Source: Pseudoflavonifractor sp. AF19-9AC (lineage in GTDB: Bacteria > Bacillota > Clostridia > Oscillospirales > Oscillospiraceae). From it: 64,000 bases of DNA. Shown piece after piece: positions 24,014 to 31,940 of this stretch. Both the position numbers and the translations under genes were made by a program. The stretch's first letter is position 1; each line of letters starts with the position of its first letter. Below the pieces are notes generated by a model. It saw only the letters and a list, made by a program, of their open reading frames with translations. It did not search any database and had not been told where the DNA came from. The stretch is taken from NCBI RefSeq assembly GCF_003478995.1, contig NZ_QUGI01000005.1, forward strand, positions 1 through 64,000, read 5' to 3'.

Positions 24014-26188
24014 ATGGCACGGGAGAAAACAGTGTCTAAGAAGCCCGCAGGAGCGGAGACAGCGCCAGTGGAGGAGAAGACCCCCGCCGCCGTGAATGTC
24101 CTGTCGGAGAAAGCGGCTGTACCTGCCGCCGTGGAGAAGAAGGCTGCGCCCGCAGAGGAAAAGACGGCGGGCACGGAGAAGAAAACAACTGCGGCCCGGA
24201 AAAAGACCGCTGCTGCCTCCAAGAAGACTGCAGCCGGAAAGAAGACCACCGCAAAGAGAACCACCGCTGGAACAAAAGCGGCTCCCGCGACGGAGGAGAA
24301 GGTCGCCGCCCCCGTGGAGCTCAAGGCCGAGCCTGTGAAGGAAACTGCTGCCCCTGTGGAGAAGAAGGTTGAGCCTGTGAAGGAAGCTGCTGCCCCCGTG
24401 GAGAAGAAGGCAGAGCCTGTAAAGGAAGCCGCCATCCCCGTGGAGGTCAAGGCCGAGCCTGCAAAGGAAGCCGTCGCCCCTGTGGAGGTCAAGGCGGAGC
24501 CCGCCAAGGAAGCTGTCGCTGCCCCTGCGGAAGGCAAGAATGAGACGGGGAAGAAAAAGACTGCGTCCGCAGAGAAGACCGCCTCTGGTGCGAAGAAGGC
24601 CGGGACTTCCGGCAAGAAGCGTGCTTCGGCCAAGAAGGCGGAGCCCGAGGAGAAGAAGGACGAGCCTGTCGTCACCGTGGAGGAGACCGCCCCTGTGGAG
24701 GAGTCCGCTCCCGTGAATGAGGTGTCCAACCTGCCCCGCCGGAGCATTGCCTTCATCGGCTCGGAGTGCCACCCCTTTGTGAAGACGGGCGGCCTGGGTG
24801 ACGTGATGTACGCCCTGCCCCGGGAGCTGGCCCGGCTCAACTGTGACGTGCGTGTGATTCTGCCCCGCTACGCCTGCATCCCCAAGGAGTACCAGGACAA
24901 GATGGTCTACCGGGGCGAGTTCTACATGGACCTGGGCAAGACCGGCCGCAACTACTATGTGGGCATCATGGAGTACATCTGGGACGGCGTGGTGTACGAC
25001 TTCATTGACAACCAGGAGTTCTTCACCTCCGGTAATCCCTACACCAACCTGGTGGATGACATCCCCAAGTACTGCTTCTTCAGCAAGGCAGCTCTGGCGG
25101 CCCTGAACTACATGAACTGGATTCCCGACATTGTCCACTGCCACGACTGGCAGGCGGCTTTGGTGCCCGTCTATCTGCGCACCCTGTTCCGGGATACCCC
25201 GGTGGGCCGCGCCAAGTCCATCCTCACCATTCACAACCTGCGCTTCCAGGGCGTCTACAACATCCCCACCATCCAGTACTGGTCCGGCCTGCCCCGGGAG
25301 GTTTTCGGCATGGGCGCTCTGCAGCAGAACTGGGTGGACGCCAACATGCTCAAGGGCGGCCTGGCCTATGCCGACCGCATCACCACCGTCAGCGGCACCT
25401 ACGCCGGAGAAATTCAGACCAGCGAGTACGGCGAGGGCCTGGAGGACCACCTGCGTTACCACAGCGGCAAGCTCCGCGGCATTGTGAACGGCATTGACTA
25501 CGGCATGTGGAACCCGGAGACCGACCCCGCTCTGGCGGAGAACTACGGCCTGGGCAACGTGCTGGACCACAAGATGGCCAATAAGCTGGCGCTGCAGAAG
25601 GAGCTTGGCTTGGAGGAGAATACGGACAAGTTCGTCATCGGCCTTGTTTCCCGGCTCACCGACCAGAAGGGTCTGGACCTGGTCAACGCCATTGTCCCCC
25701 AGATTCTGGACGGCAACACCCAGATGGTGGTGCTGGGCACCGGCGACAAGCGGTATGAGGACGCCTTCCGGTTCTATGAGGACGCCTACAAGGGCACTTT
25801 CAGCGCCTGCATCCAGTATGACGAGGCCCGGGCCCACCGCATCTACGCCGGCGCCGATGCCCTGCTGGTGCCCTCCCGCTTTGAGCCCTGCGGCCTGACC
25901 CAGCTCAACGCCATGCACTACGGCACCCTGCCCATCGTCCGGGAGACCGGCGGCCTGAAGGACACCGTGGAGCCCTACAACGAGTTCACCGGTGACGGCA
26001 ACGGCTTTACCTTCGACCGCTACGACGCGGGCCTGCTGCTGGGTGCCATCAACCGGGCCAAGACCCTCTACTTTGATAACCGCTACCACTGGGATGAGGT
26101 GGTCCAGCGGGATATGGATAAGGACGTGTCCTGGGAGCTGTCCGCAAGACAGTACAAGGACCTCTACCTGGAGCTCACCCAGTGGTAA
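24014..26188 (+). CDS. glgA: Glycogen synthase with long Lys/Ala/Pro-rich N-terminal extension
   Basis: A 724-residue protein; bacterial GlgA is usually about 480. The ATG at 24014 follows GGGAAAGGAAG; a TTG at 24008 is less likely. Residues 1-240 are a low-complexity, histone H1-like region: Lys/Ala/Thr-rich at first (KKTTAARKKTAAASKKTA), then repeats of about 13-14 residues of the type APVEKKVEPVKEA. The GT5 catalytic part starts at residue 242 with SIAFIGSECHPFVKTGGLGD, where Lys257 is the ADP-glucose-binding lysine, and includes HCHDWQAALVP and SRFEPCGLTQLNAMHYGT with the catalytic Glu. It transfers glucose from ADP-glucose to glycogen. No other glg gene is nearby. The extension shares the frame and is highly charged, and may bind nucleic acid, glycogen or polyanions. 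Confidence 0.93.
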   Translation: MAREKTVSKKPAGAETAPVEEKTPAAVNVLSEKAAVPAAVEKKAAPAEEKTAGTEKKTTAARKKTAAASKKTAAGKKTTAKRTTAGTKAAPATEEKVAAPVELKAEPVKETAAPVEKKVEPVKEAAAPVEKKAEPVKEAAIPVEVKAEPAKEAVAPVEVKAEPAKEAVAAPAEGKNETGKKKTASAEKTASGAKKAGTSGKKRASAKKAEPEEKKDEPVVTVEETAPVEESAPVNEVSNLPRRSIAFIGSECHPFVKTGGLGDVMYALPRELARLNCDVRVILPRYACIPKEYQDKMVYRGEFYMDLGKTGRNYYVGIMEYIWDGVVYDFIDNQEFFTSGNPYTNLVDDIPKYCFFSKAALAALNYMNWIPDIVHCHDWQAALVPVYLRTLFRDTPVGRAKSILTIHNLRFQGVYNIPTIQYWSGLPREVFGMGALQQNWVDANMLKGGLAYADRITTVSGTYAGEIQTSEYGEGLEDHLRYHSGKLRGIVNGIDYGMWNPETDPALAENYGLGNVLDHKMANKLALQKELGLEENTDKFVIGLVSRLTDQKGLDLVNAIVPQILDGNTQMVVLGTGDKRYEDAFRFYEDAYKGTFSACIQYDEARAHRIYAGADALLVPSRFEPCGLTQLNAMHYGTLPIVRETGGLKDTVEPYNEFTGDGNGFTFDRYDAGLLLGAINRAKTLYFDNRYHWDEVVQRDMDKDVSWELSARQYKDLYLELTQW

Positions 26189-26237
26189 GCGGCCGGCCGC
26201 TTGACCGGGCAGATGCCAGACAATCATAAGAAACAGA

Positions 26238-26276
26238 AAACGCCTGTGCAGCCTTGGGGCTGCACAGGCGTTTCTT
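26238..26276 (+). terminator. Terminator of glgA
   Basis: AAACGCCTGTGCAGCC pairs perfectly with GGCTGCACAGGCGTTT around TTGG, followed by CTTT. Confidence 0.9.
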
Positions 26277-26283
26277 TGCACCA

Positions 26284-26328
26284 AAAAAGCAGGCCAGGCA
26301 GAATCTGTTTCTGCCTGGCCTGCTTTAT
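26284..26328 (-). terminator. Terminator of the ulaE-type gene, possibly bidirectional
   Basis: AAAGCAGGCCAGGCAGA pairs perfectly with TCTGCCTGGCCTGCTTT. On the minus strand it is followed by TTTTTT overlap (GCTTTTTTGG); on the plus strand the tail is poor. Confidence 0.9.
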
Positions 26329-26388
26329 AGGAAAGGAGGGAAAATCAAACAGACAATGCCCGCCCATAAAAGGCGGAAGGGGACTCGC

Positions 26389-27246
26389 TCAGAGAGCGAT
26401 GTCTTTTACGGCGGCATCCAGGGCGCTGCGGAGGAACCGGTTGTTGTCGGCCAGAATCTGCTTCCAGTCTCCTTCCGGCGCATACCAGAACTCGCCTACA
26501 AATTGCCGGACGCCCAGCTCCAGACAACAGCGGGCTACCGTGGGAAAATCCACGTGGCCCTCGCCGAAGGGAACCTCCCGGAACACGCCGGGACGGGTTT
26601 CTTTTAAATGGGCGGCGGCAAAATGTCCGCGGCCCAGAGCAATATCCTGGCAGACGTCGTACTGGTACAGCACAGCCGCGTTGGTGAGGTTCCCCATATC
26701 GGGATAAATCTGAAGGTATGGGGAGCGGATTTCATCCACCCAGAACATGGCCTTCTGGACGGTGTTCATAAACTGGGTTTCCATGGTTTCAAATCCCAGC
26801 ATAACTCCGCGGCGGGCCGCATATGCCACCGCTGTGCGGAGCCCCTGGGCAAAGAACTGCCTGGTCTGGGGTGTGGAGGGCTCATAATAGACGTCATACC
26901 CCGCCAGCTGAATCAGCCGGATTCCAAGGGCGGAGGCCAGATCCACAGCCTTTTCCAAAATTTCCTGGCTCTTTTGCCGGATTTCCGGATCCGGATGCCC
27001 CATAGGAAAGCTGCGGTGTCCGGACAGGCAGATGGAACGGATGGGCACCCCGGTTTGCTGCTGGTCCAGCCAGAGACGATGCAACTCCTCTGGAGTCCAA
27101 TCCAGACGGCTCAGCTTTTCCGGGCTTTCATCGATGGACAGCTCCAGATAATCAAAACCTGCTTGCTTGGCTGCCTCCAGCTTTTCGCGAAGGGAAAGGG
27201 TATTGGGCATGCTTTTCTCATAAAGCCCCAGGGAATAACATGGCAT
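26389..27246 (-). CDS. ulaE: L-ribulose/L-xylulose-5-phosphate 3-epimerase (UlaE/SgbU type)
   Basis: A 285-residue protein, the usual UlaE length. The ATG at 27246 follows GGAGGGTCCGCTT; the open frame further upstream lacks a ribosome site. It has the AP-endonuclease-type TIM-barrel pattern: YSLGLYEKSMP, AGFDYLELSIDES, ICLSGHRSFPMG, IQLAGYDVYYE, GFETMETQFMN (metal Glu), YPDMGNLTNA (metal Asp), AHLKETRPGVFREVPFGEGHVDF (His, Glu), and GEFWY near the end. UlaE converts L-xylulose-5-phosphate to L-ribulose-5-phosphate in ascorbate catabolism. It lies downstream of the ulaF-type gene with a 126-base gap and is probably co-transcribed. Assignment rests on motifs and on UlaG and UlaF in the same cluster. 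Confidence 0.88.
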   Translation of the reverse strand: MPCYSLGLYEKSMPNTLSLREKLEAAKQAGFDYLELSIDESPEKLSRLDWTPEELHRLWLDQQQTGVPIRSICLSGHRSFPMGHPDPEIRQKSQEILEKAVDLASALGIRLIQLAGYDVYYEPSTPQTRQFFAQGLRTAVAYAARRGVMLGFETMETQFMNTVQKAMFWVDEIRSPYLQIYPDMGNLTNAAVLYQYDVCQDIALGRGHFAAAHLKETRPGVFREVPFGEGHVDFPTVARCCLELGVRQFVGEFWYAPEGDWKQILADNNRFLRSALDAAVKDIAL

Positions 27247-27372
27247 AAGCGGACCCTCCATGATAAAAATATGGTTCCGGTTCGGATGAGACAGGCTGTG
27301 GTGAGCGCGGGGCATATCGGCACCGTGTCAGGACAGACAGCACGGCCGCGCTATGCTGCAGATTTTCGGGGA

Positions 27373-28071
27373 TTATCGCTGGCCGTAATAAGCGTGGGCT
27401 CCATGCTTGCGCAAATAGTGCTTGTCCAAAAGCTCCTGCTGCATGTGGGGCGGACGCTGGAAGTGGGGGAAGGACAGCGTATGCCATGCAATCCTGGCGC
27501 AGGTTTCCAGAACTGCTGCGTTATGGACGGCGTCAGAAGGGGAGGTTCCCCAGGCAAAGGGGCCATGCCCATAGACCAGAACGGCGGGCATCTGGTTGGG
27601 ATCCAGGTCGGAGAAACGCTCCACAATGACTTTTCCGGTCTCCCATTCGTAGGAACCCTGAATTTCTTCGGGCCTCATGGGGCGGGTACAGGGGATTTCC
27701 CCATAGAAGTAGTCCGCATGGGTTGTGCCGAGGGCGGGGATCCCCACGCCAATTTGGGAAAACGTGGTGGCCCATTCGCTGTGGGTATGTACGATACCAC
27801 CGATCTGAGGGAAATTGCGGTATAACTCAAGGTGTGTGTCGGTATCTGAGGACGGATTTAAATGTCCCTCCACTCGTTTGCCCGTCTCCAGGGAAACCAC
27901 CACCATATCCTGCGCCGTAAGTTGTTCATATTCCACGCCGGAAGGCTTGATCACCATTAACCCCTGTTCACGGTCAATTCCGGAGACGTTGCCCCAGGTA
28001 AAGGTAACCAGACCAAGGGCGGGCAGCTGAAGATTTGCTTCCAGCACCTGCTGTTTCAGTTCTTCCAACAT
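27373..28071 (-). CDS. ulaF: L-ribulose-5-phosphate 4-epimerase (UlaF/AraD type)
   Basis: A 232-residue class II aldolase-fold epimerase. The ATG at 28071 follows AAAGGAGTG. Motifs: [44 protein letters not shown] (zinc His pair), [12 protein letters not shown] and YGHGPFAWG (third zinc His). It interconverts L-ribulose-5-phosphate and D-xylulose-5-phosphate, the last step feeding the pentose phosphate pathway. AraD, UlaF and SgbE cannot be told apart by motifs; the ulaE and ulaG neighbours favour the ascorbate role. No araA or araB is nearby. No clear promoter was seen in the 120 bases upstream, so it may depend on read-through or on a degenerate promoter. Confidence 0.88.
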   Translation of the reverse strand: MLEELKQQVLEANLQLPALGLVTFTWGNVSGIDREQGLMVIKPSGVEYEQLTAQDMVVVSLETGKRVEGHLNPSSDTDTHLELYRNFPQIGGIVHTHSEWATTFSQIGVGIPALGTTHADYFYGEIPCTRPMRPEEIQGSYEWETGKVIVERFSDLDPNQMPAVLVYGHGPFAWGTSPSDAVHNAAVLETCARIAWHTLSFPHFQRPPHMQQELLDKHYLRKHGAHAYYGQR

Positions 28072-28191
28072 AGATGTTCACTCCTTTAATTTTTCCTGCA
28101 GATGGTCCCGCACATAGGGAATAAGCAGAACCAGCTCAGAAAGTGGATAAACTGGGGGATATACGGAAGCGGGTGATCGTTTTAGTTCATA

Positions 28192-28243
28192 ACAAAAGCG
28201 AGGCAGACGGGATATGATCCTGATGGCTGCCTCGCTTTTTATT
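28192..28243. terminator. Terminator between the propeller-like gene and ulaF
   Basis: AAAAGCGAGGCAG pairs perfectly with CTGCCTCGCTTTT around 20 bases. The minus strand reads GCTTTTGTTATG after the stem, so it can end transcription of the gene at 28286-29335. Confidence 0.75.
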
Positions 28244-28285
28244 AAGAAATAAAAGGTCGAGGAACCGGGGCAAGGACCTGCCGGC

Positions 28286-29335
28286 TCAGTGGATGATATA
28301 ATATGCGACCTCGTCAATTTCACGGTTGGCAGAGAGGAGAATATCCTTCCCGTCGACCCGGTCATAGAGAACATTTGCAGCGCCGACGTCATGGTCGATC
28401 ACCGTATAGGCGTAATCTCCGGGCTCCGGGCCCTTGTGGTACAGGGCCAGAAGATCCCGCTCACCTTTGCGGGCGCCCAGAACCGCACAGTCCAGCCCGT
28501 TCAGCTGCGCACAGCAAATGGCGTGCCCAAACTGGAAGGGACGATCCAGCGCGTAGACTTGCTGATAGCCATTGGGAGAATCGTGATAGACCGAAACAAA
28601 ATCGCCGTGAAAGGGCTCCAACGTTACAAGCTCAGGCAGCCCGTCGTGGTCCAGGTCAACCAGGAGAGCGTCACTGATGGGCTTGTCCAGAAGCTGCCGA
28701 ATGGTCCATTGCCCCTGAGGAGACTCGGGGGGGATAAACAAATAGACGCCGCTGTCGGCGGTGACCAGACCGGCTTCGGTATTCTCCAGCTTGACACGGC
28801 AATAGCCGTGATTTTGGGTAAGGTTGTCTTTGAGGACCGTCAGAGCAAGAGGGGACTGAACAGACTGAGGGAAGTCGGGAGAAAGCGCAGCGGCGTAGAC
28901 CTTGCCCGGGTGCGTCCAGTCATCTTTGTAATCTCTCCCTGAACAGAGGGTGCATGCCAAAAGGTATTGCACGCCGTTACGAGTCAGAAGATCAAACCGG
29001 TGCACATGAGGCAGTTCAGCCAGAGTTGTTACCTTCCAGGGACCAGGGTGTTCAGGCGGCTCTACCAATACAATGCTGGCCTGCTTGGAGTCATTGGGAG
29101 AATACATGCGGTGGGTTGCCAGGAATTTTCCGTCGGTTCCGGGAATCCACACCATAGACATGGTGCCGCCGGGTTCTGACCAAATTTCCTCCTCCACATT
29201 GCCGTGGGTATCCACCAGCAGACACGAATAATTTTTTTCCGAGGCCACCAAATAGTGCAGTTTGTCACGATAGCGAAGGGGAGCCAGACAGTAGCATTTT
29301 GTCAAATGGGTGACAAGTTTTTTCTCAATGTTCAT
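28286..29335 (-). CDS. Propeller-like repeat protein of the sugar-acid cluster, function unknown
   Basis: A 349-residue protein without signal peptide or membrane segment. The ATG at 29335 follows GGACAGGAGTG at 8 bases; the GTG at 29344 overlaps the ribosome site. The sequence is beta-rich with repeated blade-like units ending in short hydrophobic strands (YLVASEKNYSCLLVD, FLATHRMYS, YLLACTLCSG, AVLGARKGERDLLALYHKG, DILLSANREIDEVAYYIIH). DALLVDLDHDGLPELVTLEP is a classic FG-GAP/VCBS-type Ca-binding turn. A cytoplasmic VCBS/FG-GAP-like beta-propeller is the best description. Its own perfect consensus promoter and its divergence from the PfkB kinase tie it to the sugar pathway. It may be a lactonase, epimerase or lyase, but I see no proven catalytic motif. 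Confidence 0.65.
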   Translation of the reverse strand: MNIEKKLVTHLTKCYCLAPLRYRDKLHYLVASEKNYSCLLVDTHGNVEEEIWSEPGGTMSMVWIPGTDGKFLATHRMYSPNDSKQASIVLVEPPEHPGPWKVTTLAELPHVHRFDLLTRNGVQYLLACTLCSGRDYKDDWTHPGKVYAAALSPDFPQSVQSPLALTVLKDNLTQNHGYCRVKLENTEAGLVTADSGVYLFIPPESPQGQWTIRQLLDKPISDALLVDLDHDGLPELVTLEPFHGDFVSVYHDSPNGYQQVYALDRPFQFGHAICCAQLNGLDCAVLGARKGERDLLALYHKGPEPGDYAYTVIDHDVGAANVLYDRVDGKDILLSANREIDEVAYYIIH

Positions 29336-29355
29336 AACGATCACTCCTGTCCAAA

Positions 29356-29365
29356 TAACGCGTTA
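29356..29365. promoter_or_regulatory. Palindrome downstream of the propeller-gene promoter
   Basis: TAACGCGTTA, a perfect 10-bp palindrome with central CG, lying at the predicted transcript start of the minus-strand gene. Operator candidate. Confidence 0.4.
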
Positions 29366-29394
29366 ATTATATGTCCGAAACATGAAAATGTCAA
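29366..29394 (-). promoter_or_regulatory. Consensus promoter of the propeller-like gene
   Basis: On the minus strand: TTGACA, 17 bases, TATAAT, an exact SigA consensus. It is preceded by CGAC, as at the ulaG promoter (shared CGACTTGACA). Confidence 0.85.
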
Positions 29395-29443
29395 GTCGTA
29401 AAAACTGAAAAAACACAAAATATGAAAGAGTAATGATAGTTTA

Positions 29444-29473
29444 TTGACAATTAAAACTAACATATGCTATAAT
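29444..29473 (+). promoter_or_regulatory. Consensus promoter of the PfkB kinase gene
   Basis: TTGACA, 18 bases, TATAAT; start about 29480, leaving a leader of roughly 37 bases. Confidence 0.85.
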
Positions 29474-29516
29474 CCAAGAAAACGGGCATAAAAATGGGCG
29501 GAATGAGGCGTATTAC

Positions 29517-30578
29517 ATGAAAAAATATGATTTTATGAGTTTCGGTGAGCCCAATATTCGGTTTACCCCCCCGGATCATGACCGGTTAGGGCAGGGAGAT
29601 ACCTTACAGCTTGGAATTGCGGCTGCGGAGCTGAATTGTTGCGTTAATATTTCAAATATGAGCGTGGAACGACTGATTCCCCGACTCCGCACCGCTTACA
29701 TCACAAAGCTGGTGGACAACTGGACCGGGCAATACATTGTAAACCGTGCCCAGATGTATGGCGTGGACATGAGCAATGTAGTGGTCGAACCCTTTGACAA
29801 CATTGGCCGCACGCGCAATGGCTTGGCATTTGTGGAAGTAGGGATTGGTCCCAGACCCAGTTATCAAATTTACGATCGGGGCCATACAGCGGTAAGCAAG
29901 ATTGCTCCGGGCGAAATTGACTGGAAAAGGGTGCTGGACACCCGGTGGTTCCATACCACCGGCATTGTGGCCGCGTTGGGGGAACATACCGGTGACGAGG
30001 TGGTAGCAGCGCTTAAGGCGGCCAAGGAAAATGGAGCATACACCAGTTATGATTTGAACTATCGCAGCACGCTTTGGGACATAGAGGAGGCGAGGAAAGT
30101 CGCCGAGGCGGCGATGCCCTATGTGGATGTGCTGTTTGGAATTGAAGCAGGCGCGGTATTGGGAATTCACAATGAGGAAGGGGAAGACAACTACTTCAGT
30201 GAGGACCCGGAGGATTATCGCAAACTTGCTCAAAAGATTATGCAGAAATACCCCAATTTGATGGCAATGGGGGCGTCACTGCGTCAGGTAAAGACGGCCT
30301 GCATCAATGATTGGCAGACCTGTATGCTGACAAGAAACGGGTTTTTCCTCTCCCCCAAGTATGAGAACGTGGAGATCCAGGATCGGATTGGAAGCGGAGA
30401 CAGCTTTGCGGCCGCCATTATATGGGGATTCCTGGAAGGGCATGAGGAGCAGGAAATCATCGACTTTGCAGGCGCATACTCTGCCCTGAGCCATACGGTA
30501 CGGAACGACTGGAATCTGGTCAGTCGGGAAGAGGCATATGCCCTGGCACGGGGAGGAAGTGCTCGGGTGAAACGGTAA
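29517..30578 (+). CDS. PfkB-family carbohydrate kinase
   Basis: A 353-residue kinase, close to the 2-keto-3-deoxygluconate kinase type in its N-terminal pattern (SFGEPNIRFTPPDHDRLGQGDTLQL). The C-terminal PfkB signature is intact: QDRIGSGDSFAAAIIWGF, with the catalytic Asp in GSGDSF. The usual GGAxANVA sugar-binding turn is replaced by GIAAAELNCCVNISNM, so specificity is unusual. Codon start: ATG at 29517 with a modest TGAGGCG upstream. It phosphorylates a sugar or sugar acid with ATP. In a cluster with UlaG but no PTS, it is the obvious candidate to make the phosphorylated intermediate that UlaG and UlaE need. The substrate is inferred, not shown. Confidence 0.85.
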   Translation: MKKYDFMSFGEPNIRFTPPDHDRLGQGDTLQLGIAAAELNCCVNISNMSVERLIPRLRTAYITKLVDNWTGQYIVNRAQMYGVDMSNVVVEPFDNIGRTRNGLAFVEVGIGPRPSYQIYDRGHTAVSKIAPGEIDWKRVLDTRWFHTTGIVAALGEHTGDEVVAALKAAKENGAYTSYDLNYRSTLWDIEEARKVAEAAMPYVDVLFGIEAGAVLGIHNEEGEDNYFSEDPEDYRKLAQKIMQKYPNLMAMGASLRQVKTACINDWQTCMLTRNGFFLSPKYENVEIQDRIGSGDSFAAAIIWGFLEGHEEQEIIDFAGAYSALSHTVRNDWNLVSREEAYALARGGSARVKR

Positions 30579-30619
30579 TCCGATTTTGTGGTGATAGGCG
30601 ATTTAATGCATAAAATAAG

Positions 30620-30660
30620 AACCCCCGGCAGGAAGCCACAAACTTCCTGCCGGGGGCTTT
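30620..30660. terminator. Bidirectional terminator between kinase and DeoR genes
   Basis: CCCCCGGCAGGAAG pairs perfectly with CTTCCTGCCGGGGG; GCTTTG follows on the plus strand, GGTTCTTATTTTATG on the minus strand. Confidence 0.85.
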
Positions 30661-30693
30661 GTTATGGGAATAAAGGGGGAGGGAGGCATGCGT

Positions 30694-31527
30694 TCAGTCG
30701 GGCTGATCGGCAAAAATGACCTGAACGCCGCAATCCTGAATTTTGCGGATTTCCTCCTCGTCTGCTGTGGAGAGGGTAACCAGAATATCAATGTCCTGAA
30801 TGGGACAGGTAATAAAGCTGTGCGAACGGCCGATTTTGCTGGGATCTGCGGCTACAATGTGCTTTCCTTCGCAGTTGTGGAGCATGATATTGTTGATTTC
30901 ACGCTCCTGATGCAACGTTGTAGTAATTCCGTTGGCAGCAGAAATACCGCTGACACCCAGAATGCAAGAGGTGGCAATCACACGGGAGAGGGAGTCCTTG
31001 GCAATACTGCCCACCATGGACTGGGTGCGGACAAAGTGTTCTCCGCCGGTAATGGTCATTTCCACGTCAGCGGGACGCTCTACCAGCGCGATGGCAGCGT
31101 TGTTGGTAAAAACATGGAGATGTTTGTTGGCCACATAACGCAGAAGGTATAGCACAGTGGTTCCCGAATTCATGAACACAATTTCGTCATTTTCCAGTAA
31201 GGTAGCCACTTTTTTGCAAATCAGGTCCTTTTCTTCGGCGTGCAGTGCCTGCCGGGTAAGAATTCGCTGCGAAAACAGCCCGGGGGAAGAGAGATTCAAT
31301 TCGGGTTCTGAATTCGGAAGCTCCTCAGGCTCCTGGGACATGCGCACGCCGCCGAAGACGCGTTTAAGCTGGGCAGTATGCTCCAGGGCGTTCAGATCAC
31401 GTCGGATGGTCACTTCGCTGACGTTAAAATGACGGCTTAAATCTCGGATGTATAACAGCTTTCCGGACTGGAGCTGTTCTAAAATTTGTTGCTGCCGTGC
31501 TTGCACGTTTTGCAGAGAATTTTTCAT
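30694..31527 (-). CDS. DeoR-family transcriptional regulator (UlaR-like role)
   Basis: A 277-residue regulator. It starts with the DeoR helix-turn-helix: ARQQQILEQLQSGKLLYIRDLSRHFNVSEVTIRRDLNAL (residues 10-49 approx.). A roughly 25-residue acidic insert (EPEELPNSEPELNL) follows. The DeoR effector domain shows KDLICKKVATLL, NSGTTVLYLLR, FTNNAAIAL, GGEHFVRTQSMVG and AADPSKIGRSHSF. DeoR proteins usually repress sugar operons and release on a phosphorylated sugar. E. coli UlaR is of this family and responds to L-ascorbate-6-phosphate. It is divergent from ulaG with its own promoter, so it probably controls the whole cluster. Confidence 0.9.
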   Translation of the reverse strand: MKNSLQNVQARQQQILEQLQSGKLLYIRDLSRHFNVSEVTIRRDLNALEHTAQLKRVFGGVRMSQEPEELPNSEPELNLSSPGLFSQRILTRQALHAEEKDLICKKVATLLENDEIVFMNSGTTVLYLLRYVANKHLHVFTNNAAIALVERPADVEMTITGGEHFVRTQSMVGSIAKDSLSRVIATSCILGVSGISAANGITTTLHQEREINNIMLHNCEGKHIVAADPSKIGRSHSFITCPIQDIDILVTLSTADEEEIRKIQDCGVQVIFADQPD

Positions 31528-31620
31528 GACATCAACAGCTTTCCTTTTATTTCTAGATACTTGGCTACACCTGACACATTGTGCCTAGCCCCGTATTCGC
31601 ACTTAAAAGACTATAAGTTA

Positions 31621-31649
31621 ATCATAAACAAGAACAAAAGATTTGTCAA
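31621..31649 (-). promoter_or_regulatory. Promoter of the DeoR-family gene
   Basis: On the minus strand: TTGACA, 17 bases, TATGAT; leader about 85 bases. Confidence 0.75.
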
Positions 31650-31808
31650 ACAAATTATTCCAGCACTGGGAAAAAACTTGGCAATACGGCCTGAAGCCTT
31701 GAAAATCAGGCGATGCAGGGAAACTAAACCTATGGCGAGATGAAACATAAAATAGACGTAAAACGATAGAAAAAGATTCGTATTGCACAGATAATTGAAA
31801 GATGCGAC

Positions 31809-31837
31809 TTGACACACACGTAAATTGAGTATATAAT
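31809..31837 (+). promoter_or_regulatory. Consensus promoter of ulaG and the ABC importer operon
   Basis: TTGACA, 17 bases, TATAAT: exact SigA consensus inside a very AT-rich 410-base divergent gap. Preceded by GCGAC, giving CGACTTGACA as at the propeller-gene promoter. Start about 31844, leader about 97 bases. Confidence 0.88.
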
Positions 31838-31940
31838 ACAAAACAACACAGAATAAAGTAGAAAAAATAAGAAAAATATATAAATATATGAATGATATAA
31901 GAAAAAAGACGGTTTTCTGTGGGAGGAGGAACATTTACGA

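Noticed and set aside
28078..28146. Short minus-strand stretch reading PLSELVLLIPYVRDHLQEKLKE just before ulaF
   Set aside because: Looks like the tail of a real protein and could be a gene remnant, but it has no start, and the upstream part of the frame lies antisense or in a terminator; too little to call.
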